From: Candidatus Hamiltonella defensa 5AT (Acyrthosiphon pisum)
GTDB taxonomy: Bacteria; Pseudomonadota; Gammaproteobacteria; Enterobacterales; Enterobacteriaceae
Assembly: GCF_000021705.1 (NCBI RefSeq)
Contig: NC_012751.1
Location: 434,001-498,000 of the forward strand
Direction of reading: 5' to 3'
Length of the DNA stretch: 64,000 bases
The notes beneath the pieces are model-generated. The model searched no databases. It was not told where the DNA came from and saw only the letters and a program-made list of their open reading frames with translations. The translations under genes were made by a program, and so were the position numbers. This document shows, one piece after another, positions 54,699-64,000 of this stretch (positions are counted from its first letter, which is position 1; every line of letters starts with the position of its first letter).

Positions 54699-55880
54699 TT
54701 ATATATTAATGGGAGGATGAGAGACATAAGCAATTTTGCCTTTCCCATAGACCCTGATAGAGGATTCGCCAGCAGAGCAAAAACAAGATTCACCAGGGAT
54801 AAGCTCCAGTTTTTTGCCTTTTTGATCTAATCGAGCGTTGCCTTCCATGCAAAAAATAATAGAGATTATATTCGGTGTTAAAAGTTGTCCATCGGATTTT
54901 AACTGATAAACAGAAAATGCAAAATCTGAGACAGGGACAGGAAAGATCTGTCGATTTTCTCTTTGAAGGGGCAGGGTCAATAAATTTGAAGCAGGTTTAG
55001 GAACAAAGCGTACGTTAGCCATGAGCTCAGGTACGTCAATCCATTTTTCTGTTAAGCCGGCACGCAACACATTATCCGAATTTGCCATGACCTCTAATGC
55101 GACCCCTTCGATATAAGCATGCGGCGTCTGCGCTTCTAAAAACATGGCTTCTCTTGGTTTTAACGTGATCACATTCAGGAATACAGGCGCAAATAAGCCA
55201 GGATCTTCTGGATAAGATGAAGCGATATGTTGAATGGTACTCCAGGGCTCGTCTGATCTACCCGCCACTACCGATTGTAATACGGCGAGCGCCCGTTTTT
55301 TTGTCTCGTCTGTCATAGTCAGAAGACTCAAAAAGACGTTTGATAAATGCTTTAGACTGGGCTTTTCTACAAATAAATGAATATCGGGATGTGCTTCGAC
55401 AAGAGGTGTGAATAGTCTTTGAAGATCTTCTATGGTACGAAAACCATTCATCGCTTTAAAAGGCGTTAAGGCATAAAGCAATTCAGGTTTATGGTTGTCG
55501 TCTTTATAGAGACGCTCTTTGGCCGTGATCGGGATCCTCCTGGCATTTTCTTTTGCAAACCCTTTCTGTGCTGCTTGTTTATCAGGATGTACTTGAAGTG
55601 AGAGCGGTTGAGCCGCACAAAGGACTTTAAAAAGAAAAGGTAATTGATCCCCCTTTTGAGCCTGTGGCCCCAAATAAGCGGCGGGATTTTGTTGAATTAA
55701 ATCGCACAAAGCCTGTCTTTCTTTCTGATCATTGATTAATTGCGAACTGTTTTGTGGATGCGCGCCCATCCAGAGTTCCGCCATAGGCAGCCCCTGATTA
55801 TTAGGAATACCATACAAACGGGTTAAAGCATCCCGGCTACCCCAGGCATAATTTTGTACTGAATTGATCATTTTTTGCAT
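54699..55880 (-). CDS. manA: Mannose-6-phosphate isomerase
   Basis: The 393-residue type I enzyme interconverts mannose-6-phosphate and fructose-6-phosphate. Zinc-binding residues sit in LSLQVHPDKQAAQ, NHKPELLYALTPF and EAQTPHAYIEG. MQKMINSVQNYAWGS and MAELWMGAHP match E. coli at the start. Length is normal (391). It is 35 bases upstream of ydgA on the same strand. Confidence 0.96.
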   Translation of the reverse strand: MQKMINSVQNYAWGSRDALTRLYGIPNNQGLPMAELWMGAHPQNSSQLINDQKERQALCDLIQQNPAAYLGPQAQKGDQLPFLFKVLCAAQPLSLQVHPDKQAAQKGFAKENARRIPITAKERLYKDDNHKPELLYALTPFKAMNGFRTIEDLQRLFTPLVEAHPDIHLFVEKPSLKHLSNVFLSLLTMTDETKKRALAVLQSVVAGRSDEPWSTIQHIASSYPEDPGLFAPVFLNVITLKPREAMFLEAQTPHAYIEGVALEVMANSDNVLRAGLTEKWIDVPELMANVRFVPKPASNLLTLPLQRENRQIFPVPVSDFAFSVYQLKSDGQLLTPNIISIIFCMEGNARLDQKGKKLELIPGESCFCSAGESSIRVYGKGKIAYVSHPPINI

Positions 55881-56035
55881 GATGATGAGTCCTGCTCTTA
55901 ATTAAAAAACTGACCTATTAAAAGTCCATGGAGAGAATAAATTTTTTTAATATACCTTGAAAATTGAAAGCTTGGCTTTACTTCATCATACATGATATTT
56001 ATCACTCATCTTTTTATCATCATGGAGAGGATATT

Positions 56036-58609
56036 ATGAATTTGGATAATTTTACCAATCAGTTTCAATCCGCTTTTTCGGAGGCGCAATCTTTAGCACT
56101 GGGTAAGAATCAGCAGTTTATTGAGCCTGTGCACATGATGAAAGCCTTGCTAAATCAAGACACTGGAACGGTTCGGCCATTGCTGGTCGCAACAGGTGTT
56201 GATATCAACCGGTTAAATGCAGAGCTTGATAAAGCCTTATCCGATTTACCTGTTGTCGAAGGCATCGGGGGTGATGTGCGATTATCGAATGCTTCTATAC
56301 GCATCTTGAATATTTGTAACAAGTTGGCTCAACAAAGAGGAGATAAATATATTTCCTCAGAATGGTTTATTCTTGCTGCCCTCCAAGAGCGAGGGGCTTT
56401 AAAGGAAATTATGAAATCTTGTGGGATTTCAGAACAACCCGTGAAACAAGAAATTGAGCGCTTACGCTCAGGGGATAACGTCAATGATCAAGGTGCCGAA
56501 GATCATCGCCAGGCTTTAAAAAAATTTACGATTGACCTCACTGAGCGGGCAGAACAAAGCAAGCTGGATCCGGTGATTGGTCGGGATGAAGAAATTCGTC
56601 GGGCCATTCAGGTTTTACAACGGCGTACAAAAAATAATCCCGTGTTGATAGGCGCGCCTGGTGTCGGGAAAACCGCCATAGTAGAAGGGTTGGCCCAGAG
56701 GATCGTCAATGGAGAAGTGCCCGAAGGGCTCAAAAAAAAGCGAGTATTGTCGCTTGATATGGGGGCATTATTGGCAGGGGCGAAATATCGGGGGGAGTTT
56801 GAAGAACGGCTCAAGGGTGTGCTTAAAGATTTATCGAAACAAGGGGGAAGCGTGATTTTGTTTATCGATGAATTGCACACTATGGTTGGGGCGGGTAAAG
56901 CAGAAGGCGCGATGGATGCAGGCAATATGTTAAAACCCGCTTTGGCAAGAGGAGAATTACATTGTGTTGGGGCAACAACCTTAGACGAATATCGGCAATA
57001 TATCGAAAAAGATCCGGCCCTAGAGCGCCGCTTTCAAAAAGTGTATGTGGCTGAGCCGACGGTAGAAGACACGATTGCCATTTTGCGAGGTCTGAAAGAG
57101 CGTTATGAATTACATCATCATGTCCAGATTACCGATCCTGCGATTGTGGCCGCTGCGAGCTTGTCTCAACGCTATATCGCAGATCGTCAATTACCGGATA
57201 AAGCCATCGATTTGATTGATGAAGCGGCGGCAAGCATTCGTATGCAAATAGATTCAAAACCTGAAGCATTGGATAAATTAGAGCGTCGTATTATTCAATT
57301 AAAACTGGAACAGCAAGCACTAAATAAAGAGCAGGATGAAGCCAGTAAAAAACGACTCAAAATGCTTAATGATGAACTAGAAAAAAAAGAACGACAATAT
57401 TCTGAACTGGAAGAAGAATGGAAGGCTGAAAAAGCCTCTTTGACGGGAACTCAAAATATTAAGGCACAACTCGAAGAAGCAAAAATTACACTGGAGCAAG
57501 CGAGACGGGTGTCAGATTTAGCAAAAATGTCGGAGATGCAATATGGCAAAATCCCCGCCCTGGAGAAGCAGTTGCAGGCGGCGACCGAGAAAGAAATGAG
57601 TAGCATGAAATTATTACGCAATCGAGTGACCGATATTGAAATTGCCGAGGTGCTGGCACGTTGGACAGGGATCCCCGTTGATCGAATGTTAGAAAGCGAG
57701 CGTGAAAAATTATTAAGGATGGAAGAAAATTTACATCAACAGGTGATAGGCCAAAATGAAGCGGTCATTGCGGTGTCGAATGCGTTACGACGTAGTCGGG
57801 CGGGTTTATCGGATCCTAACCGTCCGATCGGTTCGTTTTTATTTTTGGGCCCGACGGGCGTAGGGAAAACAGAACTATGCAAAGCGTTAGCGTATTTTTT
57901 ATTTTCCAGCAAAGACGCCATGGTGCGTATCGATATGTCGGAATTTATGGAAAAACACACGGTATCGCGCTTGTTGGGTGCACCCCCAGGATATGTGGGA
58001 TATGAACAAGGGGGGTATTTAACCGAAGCCGTTCGTCGCCGCCCTTATTCTGTAGTATTGCTCGATGAAGTAGAGAAAGCCCATCAGGACGTGTTTAATA
58101 TTTTATTACAAGTATTAGATGATGGACGATTAACAGATGGTCAAGGTAGAACAGTCGATTTTAGAAACACGGTCATCATCATGACTTCAAATCTAGGCTC
58201 CGATCTGATTCAGGAACGCTTTTCTCAAGCCGATTATAGCGACATGAAAAAATCGGTGATGGAGGTGGTCCGGCGTTACTTTCGTCCTGAATTTATTAAC
58301 AGGATTGATGAAGTCGTGGTATTTCATCCATTAGAAGCACAGCATCTTGAGTCTATCGCGCAAATTCAGCTCAAGCAGTTATATCAACGCCTCGAAGAAA
58401 AAGGCTACACAGCGGGAATCACTCCAAGCGCTTTGGGCTTTTTAACAAAAGAAGGATACGACCCTGTTTATGGTGCCCGACCTTTAAAACGTGCTATTCA
58501 ACAAGAAATTGAAAATCCTTTGGCACAGCAAATATTATCAGGCCAGTTAATACCTGGTATGCCTATTGTTTTAGATCTGAATGAAGGACACATCCTTGCA
58601 AGGCAGTAA
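56036..58609 (+). CDS. clpB: Chaperone protein ClpB
   Basis: The 857-residue disaggregase has the same length as in E. coli. Start at the ATG 56036 (GGAGAGG upstream; MNLDNFTNQFQSAF). The earlier in-frame ATG is leader. Walker A GAPGVGKT and GPTGVGKTE, the middle coiled-coil region (about 410-525) and the GYVGYEQGG pore loop are present. It works with DnaK to rescue aggregated proteins. In E. coli it follows yfiH; here it stands alone. Confidence 0.97.
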   Translation: MNLDNFTNQFQSAFSEAQSLALGKNQQFIEPVHMMKALLNQDTGTVRPLLVATGVDINRLNAELDKALSDLPVVEGIGGDVRLSNASIRILNICNKLAQQRGDKYISSEWFILAALQERGALKEIMKSCGISEQPVKQEIERLRSGDNVNDQGAEDHRQALKKFTIDLTERAEQSKLDPVIGRDEEIRRAIQVLQRRTKNNPVLIGAPGVGKTAIVEGLAQRIVNGEVPEGLKKKRVLSLDMGALLAGAKYRGEFEERLKGVLKDLSKQGGSVILFIDELHTMVGAGKAEGAMDAGNMLKPALARGELHCVGATTLDEYRQYIEKDPALERRFQKVYVAEPTVEDTIAILRGLKERYELHHHVQITDPAIVAAASLSQRYIADRQLPDKAIDLIDEAAASIRMQIDSKPEALDKLERRIIQLKLEQQALNKEQDEASKKRLKMLNDELEKKERQYSELEEEWKAEKASLTGTQNIKAQLEEAKITLEQARRVSDLAKMSEMQYGKIPALEKQLQAATEKEMSSMKLLRNRVTDIEIAEVLARWTGIPVDRMLESEREKLLRMEENLHQQVIGQNEAVIAVSNALRRSRAGLSDPNRPIGSFLFLGPTGVGKTELCKALAYFLFSSKDAMVRIDMSEFMEKHTVSRLLGAPPGYVGYEQGGYLTEAVRRRPYSVVLLDEVEKAHQDVFNILLQVLDDGRLTDGQGRTVDFRNTVIIMTSNLGSDLIQERFSQADYSDMKKSVMEVVRRYFRPEFINRIDEVVVFHPLEAQHLESIAQIQLKQLYQRLEEKGYTAGITPSALGFLTKEGYDPVYGARPLKRAIQQEIENPLAQQILSGQLIPGMPIVLDLNEGHILARQ

Positions 58610-58682
58610 AAGGGATTTAATGGTATATGTTCAAAATATTCGATAAAGTGTTAATTTGAAGGCACAAATCGGATAGGATAGT

Positions 58683-58814
58683 ATGCCTTTAGATCATCTT
58701 GAATAAGCGAGAAAATTCGGTGATTTAACATGGAAATATCAAATTCGTGACGATTTAATCACGGAGTATTTTGATTCTGAAAACGCATTTTTGGGGGCAA
58801 CCCCGGTTTGTTGA
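58683..58814 (+). pseudogene. Short decayed frame with in-frame stop upstream of tsaE
   Basis: ATG at 58683 opens seven codons (MPLDHLE), then TAA, and the same frame stays open for 35 more codons (ARKFGDLTWKYQIRDDLI...) to TGA at 58812-58814. The two parts look like one small gene with Gln or Glu turned into a stop. It is not similar to nnr, which sits before tsaE in E. coli. I do not recognise it. Confidence 0.3.
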
Positions 58815-58858
58815 GTTTATATTCTACGATTATCAACCAATCTGAGTCACGACTCAAA

Positions 58859-59362
58859 ATGAAAGAACATTTTTTATCTTTAAGAGATGAGAGAGCCACT
58901 ATAAAATTAGGGGCTACGTTGTCTGCTGCTTGTCATCACGCGATTGTGATCGCTTTATCTGGAGATTTAGGGGCAGGAAAAACAACTTTTAGCCGTGGAT
59001 TTATTCAAGCTTCAGGTTATACAGGCAAAGTCAAAAGCCCCACTTATACCTTAGTGGAATCTTATTTATTATTTCCCAAAACGATTCATCATTTTGATCT
59101 CTATCGTGTCTCGGATCCGCAAGAATTAGAATGGATAGGAATACGCGATTATTTTAACGAGCAAGCGATTTGCTTAATAGAATGGCCAGATAAAGGGATT
59201 TCTGTTTTGCCTAAAGCCGATCTTGAACTGCATTTTATTTATCAGGGGCAAAAACGAGATGTGCAGCTCGTCGCCCTCTCTGACCAAGGCGTAGATTCAC
59301 TAAAGCATTTCATAGATCTCTTGCAAAACCCTAAAAATGATGTTACCGGAATATTGAGATGA
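58859..59362 (+). CDS. tsaE: tRNA threonylcarbamoyladenosine biosynthesis ATPase TsaE
   Basis: The 167-residue ATPase supports t6A synthesis with TsaB, TsaC and TsaD. The P-loop is SGDLGAGKTTFSRGF; VKSPTYTLVESY and HHFDLYRVSDPQELEWIGIRDYF match the family. Start at 58859 (MKEHFLSLRDERATIKLG) fits the E. coli length (153) better than the ATG 17 codons earlier. It overlaps amiB (ATGA). nnr, usually just upstream, is absent. Confidence 0.95.
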   Translation: MKEHFLSLRDERATIKLGATLSAACHHAIVIALSGDLGAGKTTFSRGFIQASGYTGKVKSPTYTLVESYLLFPKTIHHFDLYRVSDPQELEWIGIRDYFNEQAICLIEWPDKGISVLPKADLELHFIYQGQKRDVQLVALSDQGVDSLKHFIDLLQNPKNDVTGILR

Positions 59363-60387
59363 CATTAGTCATTCAGACGCTCAGATCTGTTTTTTTTTCT
59401 GTCTTATTCAATATGACTATCTTTTTGATTTTCATCATACTTTCATTTAACTCTGTTTGTGCAAAGACAAAAATAAAAAAAACCGCTGCAAAAATATTTA
59501 ATCCTGTGGTCATTGCTATTGATGCAGGACACGGAGGCCAAGATCCTGGTGCTACAGGTCAGCATGGTCTTCAGGAAAAACAGGTGACTCTGAACATAGC
59601 GCGTCAGCTGGCGCTTTTGCTGAATAAAGATCCCATGTTTAAAGCCATTTTGACACGTAATGGAGATGATTTTATTTCGGTGATGGCGCGTTCGGATATT
59701 GCCCGTGAACACAAAGTCAATTTATTGATCTCCATACATGCTGATGCCGCCCCTAATCGTAAGGTGAGAGGCGCCTCGGTTTGGCTATTATCTTATCGCC
59801 GAGCTGAAACTGAAATGGGCCGTTGGCTTGAGCAACATGAAAAACAGTCTGAATTGCTAGGTGGCGCAGGCCGTGTGCTGTCGAATAAAAAGGTAAATCC
59901 TTACTTGAGTACCACAGTGCTCGATTTACAGTTTTCTCACTCACAAAGAGTAAGCTACAAGGTTGCGTTAGATTTATTAAAAGAATTAAAGAAAATAGGG
60001 TTTATAAATAAATCCAAGCCAGAAAACGCCAGTTTGGGCGTTTTAAGGTCGCCTGATATCCCGTCACTTTTAGTAGAAACGGGCTTTATTAGCCACCTAT
60101 CTGAGGAAAAACTGCTGGCTACACCCAGACATCAAAAAAAAATAGCTCAAGCCCTTTACAAAGGGATAAGACATTATTTTTTGACCCATTCCCTACAAAT
60201 TGCTCCCCAGAATAAAGCATCACATTCGGTGATGCATCATAAAGTCAAAAAAGGAGAGACCTTGTTTGGCCTTGCTTCAAAATACAAAGTGTCTATTTCT
60301 GACATAAAAAAGGCCAATCAGATGAAATTTGATGTAATTCCCATCGGCAAAACACTGAAAATCCCTATTTTATCGAAGGCACCCTAA
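59359..60387 (+). CDS. amiB: N-acetylmuramoyl-L-alanine amidase AmiB
   Basis: The 342-residue periplasmic amidase splits daughter cells. A signal segment (residues about 10-32) precedes the zinc amidase domain (AIDAGHGGQDPGA, ISIHADAAPN, LLVETGFISH). A single C-terminal LysM (VKKGETLFGLASKYKVS) follows. It is about 100 residues shorter than E. coli AmiB (445). Activation by EnvC is expected from the family. Confidence 0.94.
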   Translation: MTLVIQTLRSVFFSVLFNMTIFLIFIILSFNSVCAKTKIKKTAAKIFNPVVIAIDAGHGGQDPGATGQHGLQEKQVTLNIARQLALLLNKDPMFKAILTRNGDDFISVMARSDIAREHKVNLLISIHADAAPNRKVRGASVWLLSYRRAETEMGRWLEQHEKQSELLGGAGRVLSNKKVNPYLSTTVLDLQFSHSQRVSYKVALDLLKELKKIGFINKSKPENASLGVLRSPDIPSLLVETGFISHLSEEKLLATPRHQKKIAQALYKGIRHYFLTHSLQIAPQNKASHSVMHHKVKKGETLFGLASKYKVSISDIKKANQMKFDVIPIGKTLKIPILSKAP

Positions 60388-60434
60388 GCCTTGGTTTTAT
60401 AAGCAAGTAGGGGATATTAAACAGAGAATTGTCT

Positions 60435-62216
60435 ATGCCTATTAAAATTTTATCGCGTGAACTAGCCAATCAAATCGCCGCAGGTGAAGTAGTAGAACGT
60501 CCCTCATCTGTAGTGAAAGAATTGGTTGAAAACAGTTTGGATGCCGGTGCCACAAAAATGGAGATTGACATTCATCGTGGAGGAATCGAACGGATTCGGA
60601 TCTATGATAACGGCGTCGGGATCAGTAAAGATGAGCTCCCCTTAGCACTGGCGCGACATGCTACCAATAAAATTTTTTCTCTGGAAGATTTACAGAGCAT
60701 TCTGAGTATGGGGTTTCGGGGAGAAGCCCTTGCGAGCATCAGCTCTGTTTCTCGTTTAAAGTTAACTTCACGCACATTGGAACAAAAAGAAGCCTGGCAG
60801 GCCTATACAGAGGGACGTGAAATGCATGTCGCGATAAAGCCGGCTTCCCACCCTGTGGGCACTACAATCGAGGTTTTAAATTTATTTTATAATACGCCCG
60901 CTCGACGAAAATTTTTGCGAACAGAGAAAACAGAATGGCAACATATTGATGAGGTGGTCAGGCGCCTGGCTTTATCCAGGTTTGATGTGGCCATCGATCT
61001 TTCGCATAATGGAAAATTATTACGTCAATACGGCGTGGCCCAATCAGAATTACAAAAGGAACGGCGTCTTCTCCGTTTATGTGGCGCTTCATTTTTACAA
61101 CATGCGCTCACGCTTTCTTTGGAAAGCACCGGCTTAAGTGTAAAAGGCTGGATAGCGGATCCTCACAGCCCTAAAATAAATGATATTCAGTATTTTTATA
61201 TCAATCGTCGTATTGTTCGTGATCGAGTGGTGAATCATGCCGTTCGTCAAGCCTATGAAACGATTTCAACAGGGTCTAATACCCCGAGTTACGTTCTTTA
61301 TCTCGATATGGATCCTCGTCAAGTCGATGTGAATGTTCATCCGGCAAAACAGGAAGTTCGTTTTCATCAAACGAGGCTAGTTCATGATTTTATTTATCAA
61401 GCCATTACAACGGCTTTAAATCATTCAACATCTTCATTTTTTGCCCCCCCTGCTGATATAGAAAAAATTGCCCCAATACCCAAACAAAATCGTTCAGCAG
61501 CAGGGAGCAATCATTATGCTGAATCTGATAGGGCATTGAATAAAAATCGGATTTTAACAAAACAGGCTTGTGAAGCTTCTTTGTCATTTTATGAGGCTGC
61601 TCAAACCGAGCAGGAGAAGACCCCTTTTAAAAAAGAGATTGTAAGGGATGAGAATCCGAATTATTTTGGGCGAGTGCTTAGTATTTTTTCATCCTGCTAT
61701 GCACTCATAGAATATCGCAATAACATTGCTTTATTATCGTTACCTGAAGCGGAACGCTTGCTAAAAAAAGCATTTTTGACGCCCCCATCGGAAAGATCAC
61801 GAATACAGCCTATGCTCATCCCTCTCAAATTTAAATTAGAGAAAACAGAAATCATGGCTTGGGAGCGCCATCAAAATTTACTGACTTTAATGGGCGTTGA
61901 GCTAGTCATAGAAAAAAATTCAGCCCTGCTACGGGGTATTTCTTTAGAATTACGTACTCATAATTTGCAAAAGCTCATTCCCGAATTATTGGCCTATTTG
62001 TCGAAGCATGAAACCCTCTTGCCGGAGCATCTTGCCGATTGGCTGGCTTCCCAATTTGACGCTTTACATCATGAATGGACTGTCTCACAAGCAATCCAAT
62101 TGTTAACAGATTTTGAACGTTTTTGTGTTGAATCGATTAAAGATCCCTCTGAAAAACTTTTACAATTGATAGATATGCAGCCTGCATTGGCTATGTTAAC
62201 CCATGGAAAAAACTGA
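60435..62216 (+). CDS. mutL: DNA mismatch repair protein MutL
   Basis: The protein has 593 residues from the ATG at 60435 (MPIKILSRELANQIAAGEVV); a TTG two codons earlier is less likely. GHKL ATPase motifs: ELVENSLDAGATK, DNGVGI, GFRGEALASISSV. The C-terminal dimer domain (about 420-590) is shorter than in E. coli MutL (615). It retains the repair function's core. Its 3' end overlaps miaA by 14 bases. An intact mutL implies mismatch repair if mutS and mutH are also kept. Confidence 0.97.
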   Translation: MPIKILSRELANQIAAGEVVERPSSVVKELVENSLDAGATKMEIDIHRGGIERIRIYDNGVGISKDELPLALARHATNKIFSLEDLQSILSMGFRGEALASISSVSRLKLTSRTLEQKEAWQAYTEGREMHVAIKPASHPVGTTIEVLNLFYNTPARRKFLRTEKTEWQHIDEVVRRLALSRFDVAIDLSHNGKLLRQYGVAQSELQKERRLLRLCGASFLQHALTLSLESTGLSVKGWIADPHSPKINDIQYFYINRRIVRDRVVNHAVRQAYETISTGSNTPSYVLYLDMDPRQVDVNVHPAKQEVRFHQTRLVHDFIYQAITTALNHSTSSFFAPPADIEKIAPIPKQNRSAAGSNHYAESDRALNKNRILTKQACEASLSFYEAAQTEQEKTPFKKEIVRDENPNYFGRVLSIFSSCYALIEYRNNIALLSLPEAERLLKKAFLTPPSERSRIQPMLIPLKFKLEKTEIMAWERHQNLLTLMGVELVIEKNSALLRGISLELRTHNLQKLIPELLAYLSKHETLLPEHLADWLASQFDALHHEWTVSQAIQLLTDFERFCVESIKDPSEKLLQLIDMQPALAMLTHGKN

Positions 62217-63144
62217 ACCAATCACCTTACCCCCTGCTATTTTTATTATGGGGCCAACGACCGCAGGCAAAACCGCTCTGGCGATGGATTTATCTCAATA
62301 CCTTCCTGTCGAACTAATCAGTGTTGATTCAGCGTTAATTTACCGTGGTATGGATATCGGTACGGCGAAGCCAACTGACGAAGAGCTCAGAAAAACACCA
62401 CATCATTTAATTGACATACGTGATCCTTCTGAAAGTTATTCAGCGGCTTGTTTTCAGAAAGATGCACTTAAACTCATGTCTGAAATCACCCTGGCAGGGC
62501 GAATCCCATTGCTGGTGGGGGGCACAATGCTCTATTTCAAGGCGCTTTTACAGGGGTTATCCCCTTTACCGTCTTCTGATCCCAACATTCGTCAAGACAT
62601 TCAAAATCAAGCATTAAAATATGGAAATACTTTTTTATATGAACAATTATCTGTGATCGATCCTGTTGCGGCTGAACGTATTCATTTCAATGACATACAA
62701 AGAGTGATCAGAGCACTGGAAGTTTTTTTCATTTCAGGTAAAACGTTAACGGAGCTCACTAAGATTTCAGGTAGTCGCTTGCCTTACAAAGTCTATCCTT
62801 TTGGTCTGATCCCAAGTTCTAGAGCACAGTTACACCACCGCATCGAGCGGCGTTTTCAGAAAATGATTTCAGCAGGTTTTCTTGAAGAAGTCTCAAGCTT
62901 ATTTATTCGGGACGATCTATCTGCTGATTTACCTTCGATTCGTGCTGTAGGTTATCGACAAATGTGGTCTTATCTTTCGGGGGAAATCGATTATAACGAG
63001 ATGATTTATCGTGGTGTTTGTGCAACACGTCAATTAGCAAAACGGCAAATGACTTGGTTACGTCAATGGAAAAATTTATACTGGCTAGACAGCGATCAGC
63101 CTGAAGCATTTTTAAAAAAATTTAAAACGCTGTTAAAGAGATAA
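62203..63144 (+). CDS. miaA: tRNA dimethylallyltransferase
   Basis: The 313-residue enzyme makes i6A37 in tRNAs reading UNN codons. P-loop MGPTTAGKTALAM, DSALIYRGMDIGTAKP, LVGGTMLYFKALLQGL and RAVGYRQMW are conserved. Length is as in E. coli (316). It overlaps mutL and is followed by hfq, as in E. coli. Confidence 0.97.
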   Translation: MEKTEPITLPPAIFIMGPTTAGKTALAMDLSQYLPVELISVDSALIYRGMDIGTAKPTDEELRKTPHHLIDIRDPSESYSAACFQKDALKLMSEITLAGRIPLLVGGTMLYFKALLQGLSPLPSSDPNIRQDIQNQALKYGNTFLYEQLSVIDPVAAERIHFNDIQRVIRALEVFFISGKTLTELTKISGSRLPYKVYPFGLIPSSRAQLHHRIERRFQKMISAGFLEEVSSLFIRDDLSADLPSIRAVGYRQMWSYLSGEIDYNEMIYRGVCATRQLAKRQMTWLRQWKNLYWLDSDQPEAFLKKFKTLLKR

Positions 63145-63296
63145 AAAGTAAAAGTGGTTGAAATTAATTTTCAGAAATTATCGAAAGGAATAATTTAAGC
63201 TATTAGTAGTGCATAGATTTCATGATTGTGTACAATTGACGCAGTTTTTCCCTCGTAATTTTTTTTAAAACAACAAACAAATTAAGGAATAAAAAA

Positions 63297-63578
63297 ATGG
63301 CTAAGGGGCAATCTTTGCAAGATCCTTTTTTAAATGCATTACGTAAAGAAAGGATCCCCGTTTCTATATATTTAATCAATGGCATTAAATTGCAAGGCCA
63401 GATTGAGTCGTTTGATCAATTTGTCATTTTATTAAAAAGTACCTCCCCTTCTTTAAAAAATACGATCTGTCAGGTCATTTATAAACATGCTGTTTCGACG
63501 GTTGTTCCTTCTCGTGCTGTATCTTCTTCACCTCATCACGCTCCCCCGCTTCAAAAACCCGAAGATGATGGCAGTTAA
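63297..63578 (+). CDS. hfq: RNA-binding protein Hfq, with an internal 7-residue insertion
   Basis: The 93-residue Sm-like RNA chaperone helps small RNAs pair with mRNAs. [35 protein letters not shown] and [12 protein letters not shown] match E. coli Hfq closely. Between VILLK and NT, however, seven residues (STSPSLK, positions 48-54, bases 63438-63458) are inserted. This is the turn between strands beta-3 and beta-4. One rim arginine is lysine (RKER for RRER). The tail is short. The downstream hflX-hflK-hflC genes are missing. Confidence 0.96.
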
Positions 63579-63648
63579 TGGTTTTTTATAATATAGGGTT
63601 TGCACAACAAATTTTTTAAAAAATCATCTTCCCTATTGCCCTTTTTTA

Positions 63649-63879
63649 TTACCTTTTTTTATTTAAAGAGGTTAAGCCTTTGTTAATCGTGATGAATTGA
63701 AGATCATGACCTAATGGGCCGTCTTCGATGTCGTTTGCATCCGCTGCAGGCGATTGAAAATAATGGTCATGAAAAGACGAAACACGGGTATCATGACAAG
63801 ACACGAATGCTGATGATTGAATGTCGTCGTCATTTGTAAGTATAAACAGGGCCTGATCGACTCGTGGTATTATCTGACA
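63649..63879 (-). other. Unidentified 76-codon open frame without start, in the gap after hfq
   Basis: In the 422 bases after hfq the minus strand has one open frame of 76 codons from a stop at 63880-63882 to TAA at 63649-63651 (CQIIPRVDQALFILTNDDD... LNKKR). It has no ATG. It may be the end of a decayed gene running leftwards. I do not recognise it. The rest (63579-63648, 63883-64000) shows nothing clear. Confidence 0.2.
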
Positions 63880-64000
63880 CTAGTGATAATATGTTGGATT
63901 AGGTTTTATAGCATCCAAACCAGGCTTCTTGAAATTGTTCAAAATGATTCTGAACCCGGCTCAAACACCAAAAAAAAGAACTGAAAAAATCGAATTTACA

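Overview
The window reads as part of a moderately reduced, AT-rich chromosome of an insect-associated Enterobacterales symbiont. The housekeeping genes closely resemble those of Escherichia and Yersinia. Typical neighbours are missing (maf/yceF, plsX, pabC, grcA, smpB, nnr, hflX-hflK-hflC), and intergenic DNA carries gene debris. The accessory DNA consists of very large RTX/pore-forming toxins, a YopT-like effector and a group II intron. This combination resembles aphid facultative symbionts such as Hamiltonella or Regiella; that assignment is inference and the genus cannot be decided from the sequence.

Layout. 1-10218: two divergently transcribed, related multidomain toxin genes. The left gene has an N-terminal YopT-like (C58) protease module, a TcdA/TcdB-type pore-forming region and RTX repeats, and is cut by one in-frame stop. 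The right gene has an N-terminal MARTX-type (C80) autoprotease, a pore-forming region and RTX repeats. 10219-12880: a full-length group II intron with a reverse transcriptase/maturase/HNH protein, inserted in a short unidentified ORF. 13040-24922: the rluC, yceD-rpmF-fab cluster (fabH, fabD, fabG, acpP, fabF), then mltG-tmk-holB-tatD and ptsG. 25178-36361: ung, srmB, ybhL, tsaD, aroC, mdh, clpS-clpA, infA, ratA, rplY and folB.

36362-40368 is a second accessory island: a long, mostly non-coding stretch, a leucine-rich-repeat/YopT-like effector gene with an in-frame amber stop, an unknown protein, and a drug/H+ antiporter. 40410-48329: uspA, murI, an AT-rich gap with two perfect DnaA boxes, orn, rsgA, psd and mscM. 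48387-58609: epmA, a PilT-like ATPase, yggS-proC, a new small ORF, ftnA, ydgA, manA and clpB. 58859-63578: the classical tsaE-amiB-mutL-miaA-hfq operon, in which Hfq carries an unusual seven-residue insertion.

The core supplies fatty acid synthesis, tRNA modification (t6A, i6A), protein quality control (ClpA/S/B), envelope upkeep and carbon uptake. The accessory part looks aimed at host cells: secreted pore-forming toxins that would deliver protease modules, and a candidate translocated effector. Several accessory ORFs are interrupted by single in-frame stops, suggesting ongoing decay or strain-level phase differences. No rRNA, tRNA or CRISPR array was seen.
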